This document shows positions 24,833 to 35,382 of a DNA stretch of 64,000 nucleotides, piece by piece. The DNA comes from Monodelphis domestica. Taxonomy: Eukaryota; Chordata; Mammalia; Didelphimorphia; Didelphidae. The notes beneath the pieces are model-generated. The model searched no databases. It worked only from the letters and a program-made list of their open reading frames with translations, and was not told where the DNA came from. Position 1 is the first letter of the stretch. Each line of letters starts with the position of its first letter. The DNA lies in assembly GCF_027887165.1 (NCBI RefSeq), contig NC_077228.1:178354499-178418498 (forward strand), read 5' to 3'. Both the position numbers and the translations under genes were made by a program.

Positions 24833-25022
24833 GGGGCAGCTAGGTGGTTCAGTGGTTAGAAAGCCAGGTGTGGAAACAGGAGGTCCTCAGTTCAAATATG
24901 GCTTCAGTCTCTTCCTAGTTATGTGACCCTGGGCAAGTCACTTAACCTCAACTGCCTAGCTCTTCTGTCTTGGAACCGACACTTATTATCGATTCTAAGT
25001 CAGAAGGTAAGGGTTTTAAAAG
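24833..25022 (+). repeat. CORE-SINE (WALLSI-like) with target duplication
   Basis: ggggcagctaggtggttcag, ctgggcaagtcacttaacct, ccgacacttattatcgattc and aaggtaagggttttaaaa. It is flanked by aaaagaga on both sides (24823-24830 and 25023-25030). Confidence 0.93.
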
Positions 25023-25690
25023 AAAAGAGATTTATAGGCATGATAACAAGACAATGATAGAGATGGACAAAGTCACAGTTTAAGGTCATAACTCCACCAG
25101 AAAAAAAACCTCAGCTCCCCCAAATCCATAACCTACATATCTGTCCACCAACTTTGACAGTCTTTCAAAGCCACAGCAAAAATGATCCTGTTTGTGGATG
25201 TAGGCTTTGTTCTGAATGGCTTAAGATAGTCACCTATTTGAAGGTAGGAGGTGAAATTACATTTGTACTCTCTCTCTGTCTCTGTCTCTCTCACCTCCCT
25301 ATGCCCCTATTAAGGTCCTTTTTAAGTCTATTATTTAGACTCTGGTTCTAATAAACCTCAGGAGAGGTTAAAGGCCTGAAGAACCAAAGCTAACAAAGCA
25401 TTTCAAAGGTATATATAATCTGATACACTCTCATAGATTATGAAAATTATCCATTGCACTTTTCCAGAAGAACAATTAGGACTGTTGTGGCCTAGTGAAT
25501 TCTAAACTACATCTAGAATAATCCCTTAATCAGAGAGCTGTCTAATGAAAAGATAGGGAGCAGAAAGATTTCAAGTCTATCAGTGTAGGAAGTTAAGAAA
25601 CTCATTCTTTCAATGAAGATAAGCAATTGTTCTAAAACATAGAGTTGCCATGGGGCTTATTATTCATCTTTTGTTGTTTGTTTGTTCTTT
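25023..25690. other. unassigned sequence, no gene seen
   Basis: Contains a short CT-rich run near 25270. No repeat or exon recognised. Confidence 0.5.
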
Positions 25691-25881
25691 TAAACCCTTA
25701 TTTTCTATTTTAGAATCAATACTATGTATTGATTCCAAGGCAGAAGTGCTAAGAACTAGGTAATGGGGGTTAAGTGACTTCCCAGGGTCACACAGCTGGG
25801 AAGTGTCTGAGGCCAGATTTGAATCTAGGACCTTCCATCTCTGGGCCTGGCTCTCAATCCACTGAGCCACCCAGCTGCCCC
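25691..25881 (-). repeat. CORE-SINE (WALLSI-like) with target duplication
   Basis: Reverse copy (tattgattccaaggcagaag, cagggtcacacagctgggaa, actgagccacccagctgccc). Flanks ttcatcttttgtt (25663-25675) and ttcatcctttgtt (25882-25894) form a target duplication. Confidence 0.93.
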
Positions 25882-25891
25882 TTCATCCTTT

Positions 25892-26310
25892 GTTTTTTGA
25901 AGAGGACCGGTGACATTACAGAGTGGTGTCTTGACATGAATGTGAGTTAGATTTAAATGAGTTGCACAAATTTGTCATTCTTACTCTCTCTTCCAGAGTT
26001 ATCAAAGTCCATTGGCAAGACAAAAGTTAGGGCAATTGACAATGATCCAGGATGCAGTGAATGACCTTGACATCTTGGATTTCTGACCAAGCTCTAAGAG
26101 CTCCACAGAGCATGCTTCAGCTGCCTTTATGGCCACTTGAACAAATTTTCTCATCCACCCCTTCTGTTGGGGAATTCTTTATATACTTGGGGTAGACATC
26201 CCCTTAACTCACTGATGGGAGGCACCGAGAAATTAAATGACTGGTCCAGGGTCACACAGTCAGTACATAGCCAAGGTAGGACCTGAACCCACATTGTTCT
26301 GTCTGGAAGT
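25892..26310 (+). repeat. family D interspersed repeat (unnamed)
   Basis: Second, longer copy: ttttgaagaggaccggtgac, gtgtcttgacatgaatgtga, gatccaggatgcagtgaatg, aagctctaagagctccacag, then gggtcacacagtcagtacat. No coding potential seen. Confidence 0.7.
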
Positions 26311-26381
26311 TCAGTTGGACTCATCTATGCCATTGTTAATGTAAGATGATATTGTTATTATTGAAAAGTATCATGTAGTGA

Positions 26382-26540
26382 TGGTTAGCTAGCACAGTGA
26401 ATAGAGTCTGGCCTAGATTTGGGAATACCTGGGTACAAATCTTGTCTCAGACTGTGTGACTCTGGGCAAGTCACTTAACTGCAGTTGCCTAGCCCTTGCT
26501 GTTCTTCTGTCTTAGAATTAATACTAATACAGATAGTTAG
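26382..26540 (+). repeat. CORE-SINE that seeds the GGAA array
   Basis: Degenerate tRNA-like head (gctagcacagtgaatagagt), core gtgactctgggcaagtcac, and 3' part cttctgtcttagaattaata. The tail runs straight into the GGAA array, so the microsatellite probably grew from the SINE tail. Confidence 0.85.
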
Positions 26541-27488
26541 GAAAGGAAGGAAGGAAGGAAGGAAGGAAGGAAGGAAGGAAGGAAGGAAGGAAGGAAGGAA
26601 GGAAGGAAGGAAGGAAGGAAGGAAGGAAGGAAGGAAGGAAGGAAGGAAGGAAGGAAGGAAGGAAGGGAGGAAGGGAGGGAGGAAGGGAGGGAGGGAGGGT
26701 GAGAGGGAGGGAGGGAGGGGGGAGGGAGGGAGGAAGGAAGGAAGGAAGGAAGGAAGGAAGGAAGGAAGGAAGGGAGGGAGGGAGGGAGGGAGGGAGGAAG
26801 GAAGGGAGGGAGGGAGGAAGGAAGGGAGGGAGGGAGGAAGGAAGGAAGGAAGGGAGGGAAGGAGGGAGGGAGGGAGGGAGGAAGGAAGGAAGGAAGGAAG
26901 GGAGGGAGGGAGGGAGGGAGGGAGGGAGGAAGGAAGGAAGGAAGGAAGGAAGGAAGGAAGGAAGGAAGGAAGGAAGGAAGGAAGGAAGGAAGGAAGGAAG
27001 GAAGGAAGGAAGGAAGGAAGGAAGGAAGGAAGGGAGGGAGGGAGGGAGGGAGGGAGGAAGGAAGGGAGGGAGGGAGGAAGGAAGGGAGGGAGGGAGGAAG
27101 GAAGGAAGGAAGGGAGGGAAGGAGGGAGGGAGGGAGGGAGGAAGGAAGGAAGGAAGGAAGGGAGGGAGGGAGGGAGGGAGGGAGGGAGGAAGGAAGGAAG
27201 GAAGGAAGGAAGGAAGGAAGGAAGGAAGGAAGGAAGGAAGGAAGGAAGGAAGGAAGGAAGGAAGGAAGGGAGTGAGGGAGGGAGGGAGGGAGGGAGGGAG
27301 GGAGGAAGGAAGGAAGGAAGGAAGGAAGGAAGGAAGGAAGGAAGGAAGGGAGGGAGGGAGGGAGGGAGGAAGGAAGGAAGGAAGGAAGGAAGGAAGGAAG
27401 GAAGGAAGGAAGGAAGGAAGGAAGGAAGGAAGGAAGGAAGGAAGGAAGGAAGGAAGGAAGGAAGGAAGGAAGGAAGGAAGGAAGGAAA
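26541..27488. repeat. long GGAA/GGGA tetranucleotide array with internal duplication
   Basis: About 948 bases of almost pure (GGAA)n with blocks of (GGGA)n on the plus strand. It begins in the A-rich tail of the SINE at 26382 and ends at a MIR-type sequence. The block order at 26771-26928 is repeated at 27031-27188 with no visible difference, including the odd gggaagga junction, giving a 260-bp period. Long open frames here (Gly-Arg-Lys-Glu repeats on plus, Ser-Leu-Pro-Phe repeats on minus) are artefacts of the repeat. Confidence 0.97.
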
Positions 27489-27489
27489 G

Positions 27490-27690
27490 AAAAAACGCTG
27501 GTCTTGTAGTCAGAAGACAGGAGTTCGAATCTATTCAAACCAGCAGGGTGGCTTTTAGCAAGTCACTTAACCTTTTTCTCATTTCTTCATGTGTAAAATG
27601 TTGATAATAAAACTTCACAGTATTTTTGTGAGGCAAGCCTTTTGCAAATCTTACAGTACTTTAAAGAGATAGGCTATAATTATTTCTATA
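27490..27690 (+). repeat. MIR-type SINE
   Basis: tRNA-like head with a B-box-like gagttcgaatcta, core agcaagtcacttaacc and the MIR 3' pattern (tgtaaaatg ... gataataaaacttcac). It flanks the right side of the GGAA array. Confidence 0.7.
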
Positions 27691-28379
27691 AAAAGAATAA
27701 TGTGTCAGTCTTCCCCTCAATCCCACTTTACATCAGACCAATGGGTAATAATAATATTCATGGCAAGGAAAGACCTTTTAAAAAATCCATTTGAAAGAAA
27801 CAAGTCATCTCTCAGATAGTCATCAGTTCATCAAAAAGTTAATAAACAGAGCAAAAGGAAGGAAAAATCCTTCATATAATCCCAAAGGAGACAGAAGCCA
27901 GAAGTCATTGGAATGTATGGCTCAGTGTAAAGTAAAACCTATTACAGAGCTACTTATTAGTGATTTGAAGCAAATAATTCAGGCAACAAAGACTCTTGAG
28001 GAATTGAACAATGGAACATTTGGCAATAAGAAAAGAGTCATCCTCTTATCTATATCCCTGCAAGCCAATACTCAAAACAAAGGTAGTATGGGTATGTAAG
28101 GAATTTCCAACCTAGAATTAAATGATTTGAAAAGAAACAAAATTAAGCTGTGATTCCTTCCAGTTAAACCCATTTCTATACCTTGAAAATCTTTTTAGCT
28201 TGCATATAATAGTTATGAAGTAGGAATGAAATTACAAATAAGGAAGAAAATTTAATTTACTTTAGTGATGTTTCAGAAATGGATAAACCAAGTATTATAC
28301 TGAAACCTATGATATGGTGAAGAAAAAACCCCCTGAAAATCTGCTCCCAAGTTCATTGGTTAGGTCCAACAGGTTTTTT
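27691..28379. other. unassigned sequence with an unsupported 102-codon frame
   Basis: The plus-strand frame 27791-28099 starts with ATG and is Lys/Ser/Asn-rich. I see no domain, no clear splice sites and no repeat. It may be chance in A-rich DNA. Confidence 0.4.
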
Positions 28380-28769
28380 TGTTGTTGTTGTTAATTCATT
28401 CATTCAACGGACATTTATTTAGCATGTACTATGTATAAGACTCTGAGCTAAATGCTGAGGATACAAAGACTAAAGAAGCCTATTTTCTATTGGAGGAAAA
28501 TATATACACTGAAATTTATAAATACAAAATATAAACTGAGTAATTTGGAGGTTGAAGTAAAACTAACACTGAGGGATCAAGAAAGGTATCTTGTAGGAAA
28601 AAGTAGCATCTGAGTAGAACTCTCAGGTGAATTAGGGTCTCTTACCTCTTGGAAGAGAGAAGAAAAAGGACATTCCAGGCATGGGGAACAGCCTGTGCAA
28701 AAAGTATGGAGGCAGGAGATGGAATGCTATGTCGAGGCAACATCAAGAAGGCCAGTTTGGTTGGAAGTA

Positions 28770-28812
<43 letters not shown>

Positions 28813-28960
28813 CGCGCACGCGCGCGTGCGTGTGTGTTGTGGGGGCAGGGCAGCACAGGGATGTCTAATGTAAAATATGCCCAGAAAGATAGGCCGAATG
28901 GACCCAAATTATGAATGATTTTACATGTGGAAAGAAACAAAGGCTGCTCAGGATGAGAAG
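28380..28960 (+). repeat. family C old interspersed repeat with a TG/CG insertion
   Basis: Head ttcaacggacatttatttag and gatacaaagactaaagaagc, then gacattccaggcatggggaa, cctgtgcaaaaagtatggag and gccagtttggttgg. The alternating tract follows at 28772. Confidence 0.75.
28772..28838. repeat. (TG)n tract passing into alternating CG/CA: Z-DNA-prone
   Basis: About 67 bases of strictly alternating purine and pyrimidine: (GT)n, then gcgcgcacgcgcacgcgcgc, then gtgcgtgtgtgt. It is unusually CpG-dense for this CpG-poor window and sits inside an old family C repeat. Confidence 0.95.
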
Positions 28961-29279
28961 AAATGGATGGGTTACAATTGTGGATCCACAAAAGTATGGA
29001 TGTATCACAATACTATAATGCATAGTGAAACAGTATCTTTGAATGCAGGAAGACACATTCCTGAAAAACAAATTTCATATTGGACTTGCTCAAAATCTAA
29101 AAATGTTTAACAATACCAAGTTGTCCTTTTTTCAATAATTCCAATACTCCCACCTTTCATTCTAACCTTTACCTACACTGAGAAAGAACACACAACACTA
29201 TCATTCCTTATTATGATTTCTCTGATGATTTCCAAATGTTTCTTTGCTATGCAGCACAAGTATACAGTTTCTGATCCAG

Positions 29280-29530
29280 ATGCTTAAAAGAGCAAGTCTA
29301 ACAAAGAAACTTAATCCGAGCTGAACTTGGCACAGATTCCTAAAGGACGATGTTTTGGAAGCAGCTCAAACAAAAGCTGAAACAGAAATATGCATCCACC
29401 ACGCTCTCCCTGGCTGTGAGCAGAAATGAAAGCCGCAGACGGTTTCCATAAGCATGAGTGAATGGGAGCTAATGTTTATAAGACATAGTTTAAGTGTCAA
29501 AGCAGCATTTGAGATCTGTGCTTCCTTTTT
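29280..29530. promoter_or_regulatory. candidate conserved noncoding element
   Basis: Repeat-free, balanced base composition with CpGs (taatccgagctgaac, aaagccgcagacggtttcc) and motifs such as tatgcatcc (POU-like). Composition contrasts with flanks. Inference only. Confidence 0.35.
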
Positions 29531-30499
29531 AAGAGTATAAGCATCTGTTTAATTCACAAAGAGTAAGACAAAGAAAGAAATACAGTATTTACCATTCTGA
29601 AAGCTAGTCAATAACAGAATAATTTCTGAGATAAAGTAAGTTGTTTCCAATTCTCAAAACATGCCTTAAGAGAATTTTTTTCTTTCTTCTATCTAATAAG
29701 ACATGTTTATAGCATAGCAACTTTGGAAAGTTGTGGTAGTGGATGTTTTGGGTATCTTGGGCCATATTCTTCCACTTACTGGGAATAATGTGGGCAAAAA
29801 TGGAGTGATTATTAGCTCTCTGTGTCCACTAAAGTACTATTCTAATGGGCACATGCATATTTGTTTCTAAATATGTGGTTTCTAAAGCGTCATTATTTTT
29901 GTCTCCCAAGCATGTCGGAATAATAATTTACTAAATGCTGCCATAGGGGCCTCAAAGATTATTAATACACCTTCTTTCAGTGCCCAATAAATGCAATAAT
30001 TTGTCTCCCTGACTATTAAGTATTGCTCTTAGTCTGAATTCCTGGGTATCTTTGGGAAAATCACTAAACTTTTCTGTGCATAAGTATTCTCTTTTGACAA
30101 TGGGAGTAAATGCATAGAACTATTACATGGATTAAAAAACAGTAGTCATGTCAAAGGTGTGAAGATTACAGAAGATACAAAAAGATTTGTTGGGTTAACT
30201 TCAGTTCCCTGATCATTTCACTTATTTAGATCAATTCTTTCATTTCCTTGGCCATACTTGATATGTGAGGTATCACTATATTAAACACTTCATTCAGATT
30301 CAAGAATTCTTGAAATATTTTAAAGGGCGATTCCTCACCAATATTTAGTAAAAGCTAGAGAGAAAGGTCATATTCTCCAAGCAAGAGGCAAAATGGTACT
30401 CAATGAAAAATGAAATCTTTTGGTATTTACGTAAGTATGCAAAGACCTGTAGTTTCATATTTCAAGAGACTCTCTCCACCAATACAGATCATAACTCAA
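29531..30499. other. unassigned AT-rich sequence
   Basis: No recognised repeat, gene or RNA. Some parts (near 29880-30030) could be old L2-type DNA, but I cannot support it. Confidence 0.45.
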
Positions 30500-30655
30500 T
30501 AGTTAAGTCCTAGGGCTAGCTGTTTGAGGCAGAAAGAAGGTAAGTGACTTTCCAAAGATCACATGGATAGCAAATTTCACAGGTGGGATTTGAATTCAAG
30601 TTTGGTTGAAAGCTAAGCCTAACATTCCATACTGACATTACAGTTTGCCATCTGG
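30500..30655 (-). repeat. MIR-type SINE
   Basis: Reverse order: gtaagtgactttccaaagat, gtgggatttgaattcaagtt, catactgacattacagtttg. Confidence 0.65.
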
Positions 30656-30854
30656 TCATATTTTTAAAATTGTTTTTCTGACTACAGGTTTATAAACTGC
30701 AATTTAGTAAAATGTTTAATTTAATTTTCAACTAGATTTTTTTGTTATTATTGAGCTATTTTATTCTTCACTAAAACAATCTATAGAATATGACAAATTC
30801 AAATTTACTTTTATATAAAACATGTAAAATTTTATTATACATATTGATTATATG

Positions 30855-30985
30855 GCAAGTCACTTAATATCTCAGTGTATTAGTTAACTCTTGAAGACTA
30901 TAAACCTAATTAGTAGAGGGAATTTCCTCATCTGGGAGTTCCCTATATCAATGAAATCAAAGGTCCAGCCCTTATCCTCAGTCTA
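30855..30985 (+). repeat. 3' part of a CORE-SINE subtype
   Basis: caagtcacttaatatctcag, gactataaacctaattagta, cctcatctgggagttcccta, gaaatcaaaggtccag. Same subtype as 7870. Confidence 0.7.
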
Positions 30986-32124
30986 TTATTTGATAATTAA
31001 TTATTGTTGATATATTACCCATTAAATTTCTTTATCCTTGAATTTTTGATTAACCACAAAAATCTCTTATGGAGAAGATTGGGTCTATTCAATAATGTTA
31101 TTTTACTTTGTAAGAAATTCAAATTATTGTAATACCTGCCATTTTTTCTAATAAGTGGATGATACAAATCCTGAACTTGTTTTTTTTTAATAAATTTCTT
31201 TCTAACTTTTAAGGCTATGAAACATTTAATTGGTGATATTTAAATATTTTAATAGCTATAATATTTAAGTGTTAAAAAAGTAAAATGAGATAATATATAA
31301 TAATAAAATAAATTAGATAGGAAATAAAATTAGATAATATATAGCATTCTTTGCAAATCTCTATATAAATAGCCATTATTACTAAATAAAAGAACTAAAT
31401 TGAATTCTTTTATGAGTTCTAATGTGGGAAACAAATAGGTCTCTGAGTTTTCTTCTGTTGAGTGTTGTCTTGTTTTGAATTCACAGCCACAATGGCAAAG
31501 ATATTTCCCATACTGTTCACAAAGAACAGTTCTGTTACTTTGTATTGAGGCCAGAGGCAGCTGTATCCTGCACCCATGGCACAATCAACAGAAAGTACTG
31601 GCTGTTACAATGGTTGCTCATTAGGAGATAAAACAATCACAATATTTAATTCTTGGTTTCAGCAGCTGCTGGGGTTTTTTCCCCCTTCAGGCTTTCAAAG
31701 CAATCTGTTTAGGGCTATTTTTTTTTCTTTTCTGATGTTGCCTGCATGTTCTAATTTAGTAAGGCAAGAAAACAAGAAAATATTAAATTTTAATATGGAA
31801 GGCCATACAAAATGCACATTTGATTACTTATATCTTATACAGGTGACCAAATTTTGAAACTAAATGTGATTTCTTTTTTTAATAACAGGCACCACAGTTT
31901 ATCTTGACTGGTAATTATTACAAGGTTGAGTATGATAGGCTCCCTGTTGCAGGGACCATAGGAAATGCTCATTTGTGATGGGAAAAGCTTTGTGGTAGTT
32001 GAAAGATAAACACCTCTTTATCATCAGACAATAGAATTATGCATAGTTTTCTAGGACATTTCTTCAATCTGTAACACAAATGGTCAAACAAAAACTATAG
32101 AGAAACTGATGCATTTAGGCTAAA
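30986..32124. other. very AT-rich sequence, with a more complex island at 31540-31690
   Basis: 31180-31330 is almost only A/T. The island near 31540-31690 (ggccagaggcagctgtatcc, gaaagtactggctgttacaa) is repeat-free and may be conserved noncoding DNA. Open frames on either strand there lack splice support. Confidence 0.4.
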
Positions 32125-32225
32125 ATATCTCTGTGGGTCTTAGTTTTGCCATCTGCAAAATTAGAAGTTTGAACTAAATGACTTTGAAGATCCCTTTCAG
32201 TTCTAAATCTATGATCCTGAAATCT
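32125..32225 (+). repeat. MIR3-type 3' end
   Basis: gtgggtcttagttttgccat, aatgactttgaagatccctt, cagttctaaatctatgatcc. Confidence 0.75.
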
Positions 32226-32379
32226 CATTTGGCTTGCTGTCCCAAAGAAATTAACTATATATAAGCATACTATTATATGACTTAAGGAAGCTTGTAGGAC
32301 TCCACCTGATCATTAATGTTAAACTATTGTTTATGTTTCTATTGTAGAGTTTGCATTTTTTAATTATCATTTAAAAATT

Positions 32380-32725
32380 TTCAATATCAAGTTCTCTCCC
32401 TCACCCACTCAATAAGAAAATGAGAAACACAAAAGCTATTCTACATATGAAGCCAAGCAAAACATATTTCCACATTAGCCATGCTGAAAAAAAGAAAAAG
32501 CAAGAAAAATAAAGTAGGAAAAAAAACTTCAGTTATACTCGGAGTTCATCAGTTCTTTCTCTGGAGGTGAATAGCATTCATCATGATTCCTTTGGAATTA
32601 TTATGGATCATTATACAATCAGAACAACTCTTTCATAGTTGATTATTGTTATAATATTGCTGTTACTGTGTAAAACATTTCCCAGTTCTGCTTGCTTCAT
32701 TTTCTGAATTCGTATATTTTAAATC
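32380..32725 (-). repeat. antisense L1 3' region
   Basis: atcagttctttctctggagg, ggaattattatggatcatta, atattgctgttactgtgtaa, parallel to the L1 at 39620. Confidence 0.7.
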
Positions 32726-33149
32726 ACTAATATTTCTATCATAGATGTTAATATTTTTAGTATGATTAGAAATTAACATTTAACTAATTAAGATTTAGAA
32801 ATATTTTAATTTATTCAAATCTGGAAAAATTTCATAGGGCATTCAAAGAACAAAGTGAATATAACTATCATCTGACTTGATTTAGGAAATGGAGATTTCT
32901 GGATAACTAAATTTCTGAATAACTGAATGCTAGTACTCATTAGATATTGAAAGCTGTTTGATTCAAACTTAAAAAATATAAATACATTCCTAAAAGCTGA
33001 CATATCAGAGCTTAAGGAAGACAAGCACATTACTTTTGGTGGAGCTGTGAAGTAGTCTAGTGACCAATTTGGAATTGTGCAAGAAAAATCTCTAAATTTT
33101 TCATACCCTGTTGATCCAATCAATGCATTAGTGGACATATATCAATTTT
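32726..33149. other. unassigned AT-rich sequence
   Basis: A 107-codon minus-strand frame (32815-33138) is Phe/Ser-rich with no splice or family support. Confidence 0.45.
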
Positions 33150-33425
33150 ATGTAATCAAAACATTACATCTTATCTTTTTTGATTATCTCTATCCCTTGG
33201 GTTTTTAAAGTAAGCTGGAGTGTCTCCTCTCATTTCTCCTTTATTTAGCCAAGAACTCTCCCTCTAACTATTGTTGTGAAGGATATTTCCTTCTAATCTT
33301 TCATAATTTATTCTATGAGTTTTTATATTTAAATTATGGGTCCATTTGGAACTTATTGTCTGTAATAAAGAGTTGACTAACAAGAGTCCAGTTTTTAGAG
33401 CATGTACAGAGGGAGCTCTTCTTGT
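33150..33425 (-). repeat. probable antisense L1 fragment
   Basis: gagtttttatatttaaatta and gggtccatttggaacttatt resemble the antisense of the L1 ORF2 3' half (compare the standard "fix the reading" region seen in other mammals). Diverged. Confidence 0.45.
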
Positions 33426-34179
33426 TTTGTAGCCAGTTCATGTCCAAGGTTTGTTGCTGAAAGTTTCTAATGAAGTAGAATGTTAGGACCCAGCTATCTA
33501 CTTCAGGTGTTCTGTGGCTGTTCCCGGTCTGCTTACTTATTGGTAAAGAAAGGCCTTTTATAATTGGCTTCAAAGCCAGAACTGCATGGGCATAAAGAGG
33601 CATTAACCAGTCAAGTCAAGGTCTCTTCCTGAGAGTCAAATGAGGCTAGTGTTGCCTAAGTTCTCCTGTAGGGGGTGGATGGACTTTCTAGTTTTTGAAA
33701 AAGGATTAGAGCCTGGATAACTGTGAGCTTCAAAAGGTCAAAAGAGCTAGAGGTTTGCTAAAAGCTGTACCTGCTAAAGTCTGAGGAGTGACCTGCTTCA
33801 CTCCAGCCCAACAGGGGATTGATCTGGCAGCCAAGATGCCCTGTCCTTCAAAGGAGAGATTCACCCATTGCCTATGCTGTACCTAGAAGTGGACTTAGTG
33901 GTGGGAAGAATGTTTCTAGTTACCATTTTAAATTTGAGCCCACTTTTCCAAGGAACTAACATGTTGAAGGGAGAATATGCCTAAGGTCAGGGAAACCTTT
34001 TTTTACTTTCATTTTTGCTATAGTTTTTCTAATAAATAACTCTTTGCAAATCTAATTGATATAATTTGGCTAAATAATATTGAAGAGAGATGAATTAGCA
34101 CATTAGAGAGAACACAAAGGAATAGGGGCTGAAGCTGATAGTGTCACAAAAACATTCCACTCCCTTACGAATATCCCTA
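33426..34179. other. unassigned sequence, possibly an old LTR-like repeat
   Basis: Moderate GC (33600-33980), no coding support. I could not match it to a repeat type. Confidence 0.35.
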
Positions 34180-34181
34180 TA

Positions 34182-34227
<46 letters not shown>
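34180..34227. repeat. (TG)n microsatellite
   Basis: About 22 uninterrupted TG units. Confidence 0.97.
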
Positions 34228-34228
<1 letters not shown>

Positions 34229-34967
34229 ATTAAATAAGTCCACAATAAGCCTGAAGTGTTATATATTGGTATATTGTGGTATATGATGGTCTCAACCCAA
34301 TTCTACAGATGGCTTTCTGGTTTCCTTGGTAATTTTGTCAAGTCGAGATCTTTACTCCAGTAGTTAGTGTCTGTGGGCTTATTGAATACTATATTACTAT
34401 ATTTAATTCTTTGGGCCATTTTTTTCTCCATAATGCTCTATTGCCATAGTTGACTTAGATATACTATACAACTTTTTACTTCCCTTTGAGTGATCTTCAA
34501 CTTTGGATGGCCCTCATTTTTAACTTTTGGCGGGGAATCTGTGGTATCCTATGTGGGGAATAAAGAAAGAGAGAGAAATCTAGGCTATTCTCTGTTTACA
34601 AAGGAATAATATATCTCATTGGATATATAAGACCTATACACATTTAGAAATTATAGAATACAAATATAAGGCAAAATTATTCCCAATTATTAAATTTTAA
34701 TTTTATTAATTCCCCAGATTAATTGCCATTAAATTCCCAACAAGAAAGTACATGGTGCTCTAAGAAATGATGAATGCAAAGAATTCAGGAAAGTATAGGA
34801 AGAACTGAAACAATATCAGTGTAAGGAACAAAAAGAAAACAAGTGTTATATAATTATAATGAACAAGTGTGGCCTCTAGAGGAGAGATAAGAAAATATAA
34901 CTCCTTTCTTTATTCAGGTGGGAGTCTAGGCATGGAACACTGAATATTCTATTAAAATCAGTTGAGA
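34228..34967. other. unassigned AT-rich sequence
   Basis: No gene or confident repeat. Confidence 0.5.
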
Positions 34968-35150
34968 GAGGCAGCGAGGTGGCTCAGTGGATAGAGAGTC
35001 AGGGCTGGAGTCAGGAGGACTTGGTTCAAATCTAGTCTCAGACATTTCCTAGCTATATGACCCTGGGAAAAGTTATTTAACCCCAACTACCTAGCTCTTG
35101 CCAATCTGCTATCTTAGAACAGATATTAAGACAGAAGGTAAGAATTTTTA
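34968..35150 (+). repeat. CORE-SINE (WALLSI-like)
   Basis: A-box-like gtggctcagtggatagagag, ttggttcaaatctagtctca, tgaccctgggaaaagttatt, acagatattaagacagaagg. Confidence 0.92.
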
Positions 35151-35185
35151 AAAAATAAAACAAAATCATTTGAAATATAGGCTTG

Positions 35186-35382
35186 GGGACATCTGGGTAA
35201 CTCAGTGGATTAAGAGCCAGGTCTAGAGATGGGAGGTCCTAGGTTCAAATATGACTACAGACACTTCCTAGCTGTGTGACCCTAGGAAGTAACTTAGTCC
35301 CAATTGCCAAGCCCTTATGGCTCTTCTTAGAACCAATACACAGTACTGATTCTAAGGCAGAAGATAAAGGTTAGAAAAAAAA
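35186..35382 (+). repeat. CORE-SINE (WALLSI-like)
   Basis: ggggacatctgggtaactca, gtcctaggttcaaatatgac, tagctgtgtgaccctaggaa, tgattctaaggcagaagata. Head-to-tail with the SINE 35 bp upstream. Confidence 0.92.

Noticed and set aside
27490-27550. tRNA-like sequence with a good B-box (gagttcgaatcta)
   Set aside because: No complete cloverleaf or A-box. It continues into a MIR core, so it is a SINE head, not a tRNA gene.
26485-27604. Open frames of up to 357 codons with Gly-Arg-Lys-Glu repeats, and a 333-codon Leu-Pro-Ser-Phe frame on the other strand
   Set aside because: They are translations of the GGAA/GGGA array in several frames. The repeat unit of 4 reads as 12 bases without stops. No gene context.
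27791-28099. 102-codon plus-strand open frame with ATG
   Set aside because: A-rich composition, no domain, no acceptor/donor pair and no promoter. It could be chance.
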